A DNA stretch of 64,000 nt, from positions 1 through 64,000 of the forward strand of contig JALNQF010000119.1 in NCBI GenBank assembly GCA_028456385.1. The letters run 5' to 3'. The notes beneath the pieces are model-generated. The model did not search any database, was not told the origin of the DNA, and saw only the letters and a list, made by a program, of their open reading frames with translations. Source of the stretch: Ophiosphaerella korrae (Eukaryota > Ascomycota > Dothideomycetes > Pleosporales > Phaeosphaeriaceae). The position numbers and the translations under genes are program-made. Shown here in pieces: positions 60,106 to 64,000 of the stretch. Position 1 is the stretch's first letter, and every line of letters begins with the position of its first letter.

Positions 60106-63100
60106 CTATCCCCTCTTTTAAGTAGGTTCTTATTCTTCTATACTAGAGCTAAAGTTATTAGTCCTATATCTTTATTAATTATTAGTTCCTTATTACTTCT
60201 TATATTATCCTACTCTTAGTATAATAAACTTCTTCTTATAGCTTATATTGTTTATAATAAGGTTAAGATATTTCCTTGTTATTATTATACTTTATTAGGC
60301 CTCTTATACCTTATATTCTTAAAAGATAGTAAGTATTATAATAAATATATTCTTACTAATATTTAATCTAAGTATATTTCTTTAGGTATTTCTTTTATAG
60401 AGTATAAGTATTTAATCTCTATATAGTCTCTATCTACTAAGTTATATAAGGCGAGCTATTAATAGAGCTTAAGAGAAATTATTATTATAGCTTACTATAG
60501 CTAAAGCTAAGTATAAGTTAACTCTTTATAAGCTAGTAGAGCTTTATTCTTATATTAAGTGTCTTTATAAGTTAAAGGCTTATAATAATACTAAGTTATC
60601 TAAATAGTCTTGTATAATAGAAGCTAAGCTAGATTTAGATAATATAGTAGAGGCTACTCTAGTTCTTATCTTATTAAGCGCTCCTATCGTCTCTCTATCT
60701 ATTAGTAGTATCGCGAATTTTCTTAGTTTACTACAAGGTAGTTTAGAGGATTTTAACGTTAGAAGTTCTCTAGTTTCTTAAAGTAGTTAAGGTTATCTTC
60801 TAGTTCCTATATTTCTTCTTATAGTTACTTTCTTTTGTTTATACCTATCTATATTACTAAGTAATAGTTTCTTCTATTTTAGAACTAATATACGAGGATT
60901 TCTTTAACTTCTTATTCTTTCTATTCTTTATATATATCTATTTTATACACTAGTAGTTTTATATTTTATAGTACTTTTTCTTGTAGTACTATATAGAATA
61001 TTAAGTATATCTTTATTTTACTTCGTAGTCTTAATTTAAATGTAACTAGTGTAACTTCTTTCTTAATTATATATAGTCTAATTTTTACGTAATCTAGTTT
61101 TAAACTAAGTTATTTACTTTTAATATTCTTTTATATTAACTATACTTTTTCTCTCTTTCTAAATTAAAGTCTTTTCTTATATTTCTAGTTATAGTACTTT
61201 ACTATATAATTTTATAAGAATTCTATATCTTATTTTAGTTAATTATATATCTCTTTTATTCTATTTATAAAGTTTTCTCCTCTTAAAGACTAAGACTCTA
61301 TATTTTTTAGTATTCTATATATATTAAGGTTAAATCTATAGTTTATAAAAAAAGGTAATACTTTTATTACTATATTCTTTACGCTATTTTATACTAACTG
61401 TACTATAGGTAGTAACTATACCTAACTATTCTAGTTATAGTTAAAGTAGTATCTTAGGTATTATTCTACTATTTAATTTATTTATTTAAACTATTTATCT
61501 ATATATAGATAGTATGCTAATAATATTATATATTTAATTCGTAATTGTACTATTATTGTTCTCTATAGTTTTACTATAAATCTTATTTCTTTATCTATAA
61601 TAATTTTATATAGAAGTCTATATTAACTAATTACTATTCTTAGAATCTAGTATATAGTAACTTCTATCCTACTTTTCTCTTTATATAGTCTAAAGTATAA
61701 ATATTTTATAAGTTTTTCTACTATTATAAGAATTCTATTATACTTAACTCCTAATCTTAGGTCTTTTAACTTAGGTAACTTCGTAATAAAGTCTATTATT
61801 ATTACTCTCTAAAGACGTTCTAGTATCTTAACTAGTTATAGTATTCTATATAGTACGTATCTACTATACTTGTTTCTATAGTATTCTATATAGTCTCTTA
61901 GTACTTTTTCTACTAGTTTTCTTACTCTTAGAATATAGTAATCTCTTAGGAGTCTATCTAGCGTTTTTTTAATTCCCTAGTATCTATATACTAGTAGTTT
62001 ATAGAATTATTATATAAATTATTTTTATATTTTTCTTAGAATATATATTCTTCTATAGGCTTATATAAGTATATTTTAGATTTTAAGTCTTTTTATTTCT
62101 TTAGATACTTCTTATATTATTTTCTAAATCTATTTATTTAGCTTACTCCTCTTTCTCTTAAGTATTATAGCTATTTTTAGTATATTTAAGACTAAGTATC
62201 CTTCTTTATTCTTAACTAAAACTATACTAGTAGTGTTTACTTCTTTATATAAGTCTAGTCTTCTATAAAGAGTATTTATAAATTAATTGTCTTTCCCTTT
62301 TATATATATAATCTTAAGGTTAAATATTAATAAGTATTCCTACTATCTTATATAGCGTTATAATAAGTCTTTATTTAGTATAAATCTTATAAAGTTTTTA
62401 TAATCTATATAGACCTTTATTTAATACTTTACTCTTTATAAGTATACTCTCTATTATTTAAATACTTTATAGATTACTAGTATTTCTTTGTTATAAATTA
62501 AGCAGTTAAGCTCTATTAGTTTTATTTTCTTAGAGAAATATTTAACTAATTATTCTTACTTATTATCTAGGTCTTCTTATATTAGTACTATTCTGTAGAC
62601 TAAATTTAATACATCTATTTTTACTATTACTAGTATTTCTAGGTTATATATTCTAATAACTAGGTTCTCTATAAACTTCTATTTTATTTAGTTAAATACT
62701 TTATTATATTCCTATATATACTTAAATAGCGTATCTCTCGTTATAAGTTTTATTAATAGTTATATTATCTTAGACTATTTTACTATTAACTTTCTATAAA
62801 AATTTACTAGTCTATAAAATTATTATACCTCTCTTAGCTTTTTTAGTATTAGCTATTCCTTAATTAATTTAATTTTTCTAAAGTTAATCTTAATTTTTCC
62901 TAGTTCTATAATAAATCTAAGGAAGTCTATTTCCTTTATATAGAACTCGCATTTTCTTATCTTAAGAAATAGTTTATTATCTACTAGTTTCTTTAGTACT
63001 TTATATACTTTTTATACGTGTTCTTTCTCTATTCCTAAGAATATAAGGATGTTGTCTAGGTATATAAATATAAATACGTCTAAGTACTCTCTTAGTACTA

Positions 63101-64000
63101 TATTAATTCTTTCTTAGAATATAGCTAGTATATTTATTAATCTAAAAGGTATAACTATATATTTAAATAGTTTATATTACGTTATAAACACTATTTTCTA
63201 TTTATTACCTTTTTTAATTCTAATCTAGTAGTACACGTTTTAGATATCTAGTTTTATAAAGATTTTTATACTTTATAGCCTATCTTGTATTTTATCTATA
63301 CGTAGTTAGAGGTATTAGTTTTTATTTATAACTATGTTAGTTTTTCTAAAATCTATATAGAGTCTCTTATTATCTATCTCTTTTTTATCTATAAATATAA
63401 GTCTATATACTACTAAAGATTTAGATTCTTATATCTATCTTTTTCTTACTACCTTTTATATAAATATACGTTTAATTTTAGACTCTTCTTTAGTTTTTTA
63501 GTAGACTAGGCTCTATCCTACGTCTTTTCTTTCTTCTAAGTTAATTACTAAGTCCTAAGGCTAGTGTTCTAGAAGGTAGTCTTTAGGTTTAGTAAGTTAC
63601 CTCTCCTATTTTTTATTTTCCTCTAGGAATTCTCCTTTATATATAGTTATGTTAGCTTTTAATATATCTTTCTTAAGGTAACTAATTTTCCTTGTTCTCT
63701 AATTAATTCTTAGGTTAGTTATCTATAACTATAGTATTCTTAATATAATTTCTTATTTCTTATTAATTATTATTATAACTATAACTATATTTTTAATCTT
63801 TATTCTTTTTAGCTCTAGTATAGAGGGAACTATCTTAAACTATATAGGTTTCTAGAATAGTTTTCCTTTAATTGTACTTAATTGTCGAGGGTATTTCTTT
63901 ATTATATAGGTTATTCCTTAACTTTCTATAATCTTCTTATATATAAAGTTCTTTGTAGCTCTACTATTAATTATTAATTACACTCTTTTTCCATAATATA
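60106..64000 (-). pseudogene. Element J pol: chromodomain to protease
   Basis: Left to right along the window (reverse of the reading direction): conserved 86-bp tail at 60106-60191, the rest of the tail to about 60,740, chromodomain near 60,760-60,900, integrase about 61,100-62,080 (first catalytic Asp region near 61,786), RNase H near 62,400-62,650, RT near 62,700-63,450 with YLDN at 63051-63062, and the start of the protease with the Asn-Ser-Arg remnant near 63,965-63,975. TAA/TAG stops are scattered throughout. No large deletion is seen in the visible part. Confidence 0.83.

Larger units (their letters stand above)
59659..64000 (-). mobile_element. Element J: Ty3/gypsy chromovirus, cut by window end
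   Basis: A minus-strand family member beginning with its 3' LTR at 59659 and running out of the window within the protease region. It is inserted in the 3' LTR of I. Gag and the 5' LTR should lie beyond 64,000, where an ATAAT duplication and the rest of the I LTR are predicted. Confidence 0.85.

Noticed and set aside
422..64000. Reassigned genetic code with TAA and TAG read as Gln, as in ciliates
   Set aside because: Many stops do fall on Gln positions, but others replace Trp. Invariant Cys, Gly and Asp residues are also changed by the same transitions, and non-coding LTRs show the same C/T and G/A differences. Mutation explains all of this; a code change does not.
1..64000. Mitochondrial or plastid DNA because of high AT
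   Set aside because: No organellar genes, tRNAs or rRNAs are visible, and the content is nuclear LTR retrotransposons with RIP signature.
1..64000. Intact host genes or a novel gene system
   Set aside because: I looked on both strands for long open frames, start codons with coding bias and tRNA-like hairpins. Apart from 1-421, everything longer than about 300 bp could be assigned to a retroelement, and none is intact.

Overview
This window looks like a silenced retrotransposon graveyard in a filamentous ascomycete (Pezizomycotina). No intact gene, tRNA or rRNA is visible, and no open frame of believable length survives. The DNA is very AT-rich. TpA is everywhere and CpA/TpG is almost gone, while CpG is kept. 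This is the pattern left by repeat-induced point mutation (RIP, C to T mainly in CpA, on both strands). It turned Gln and Trp codons into TAA/TAG, Cys into Tyr, Gly into Arg/Ser and Asp into Asn. Reading through the stops still reveals gag, protease (PR), reverse transcriptase (RT), RNase H (RH) and integrase (IN) domains, and a chromodomain where the 3' end survives. The species cannot be named from this.

Layout, left to right. 1-421 is unclassified. Element A (Ty3/gypsy, minus) covers 422-2765 and 9566-9962. It is split by E1, a complete chromodomain Ty3/gypsy element (2766-9560, plus, 443-bp LTRs, target duplication CCTAA). A is then fused to a Ty1/copia element L (minus; 9963-10416, 17488-19591, 20058-20699, with its LTR at 20700-21171). 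L is interrupted by complete gypsy element B (10417-17482, plus, duplication CTTTT) and by a solo LTR, S1 (19592-20052, duplication ATTAG). Gypsy element D (plus) runs in pieces from 21172 to its 3' LTR at 33520. It is interrupted by gypsy element E (22686-28169, minus, duplication TACTT) and by a solo copia LTR, R2 (30214-30798, duplication ACTTA). F (33526-37109, minus) is a different gypsy lineage. G (37110-44608, minus) is gypsy and contains a solo LTR, S2 (38134-38579, duplication CCTAT). H (44609-46307, plus) is a gypsy pol fragment. I (46308-59658, plus) is gypsy; it contains a copia LTR, R3 (48542-49011), and a complete element K (51246-58381, plus, duplication GTCTC). J (59659 to the window end, minus) is inserted in the 3' LTR of I.

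A, B, D, E, G, H, I, J and K appear to be one chromovirus family with diverging LTRs (403-495 bp). They share an LTR core block and, where each end is visible, a conserved leader after the 5' LTR and an ungapped 86-bp protein tail running into the polypurine tract. E1, F and L are separate lineages. Several junctions lack target duplications or join unrelated elements. They are best explained by later recombination between LTRs or by large deletions. The most noteworthy items are the conserved C-terminal tail, the tandem repeats inside LTRs, the in-frame loss of the RT catalytic motif in element I, and the recombinant junctions.
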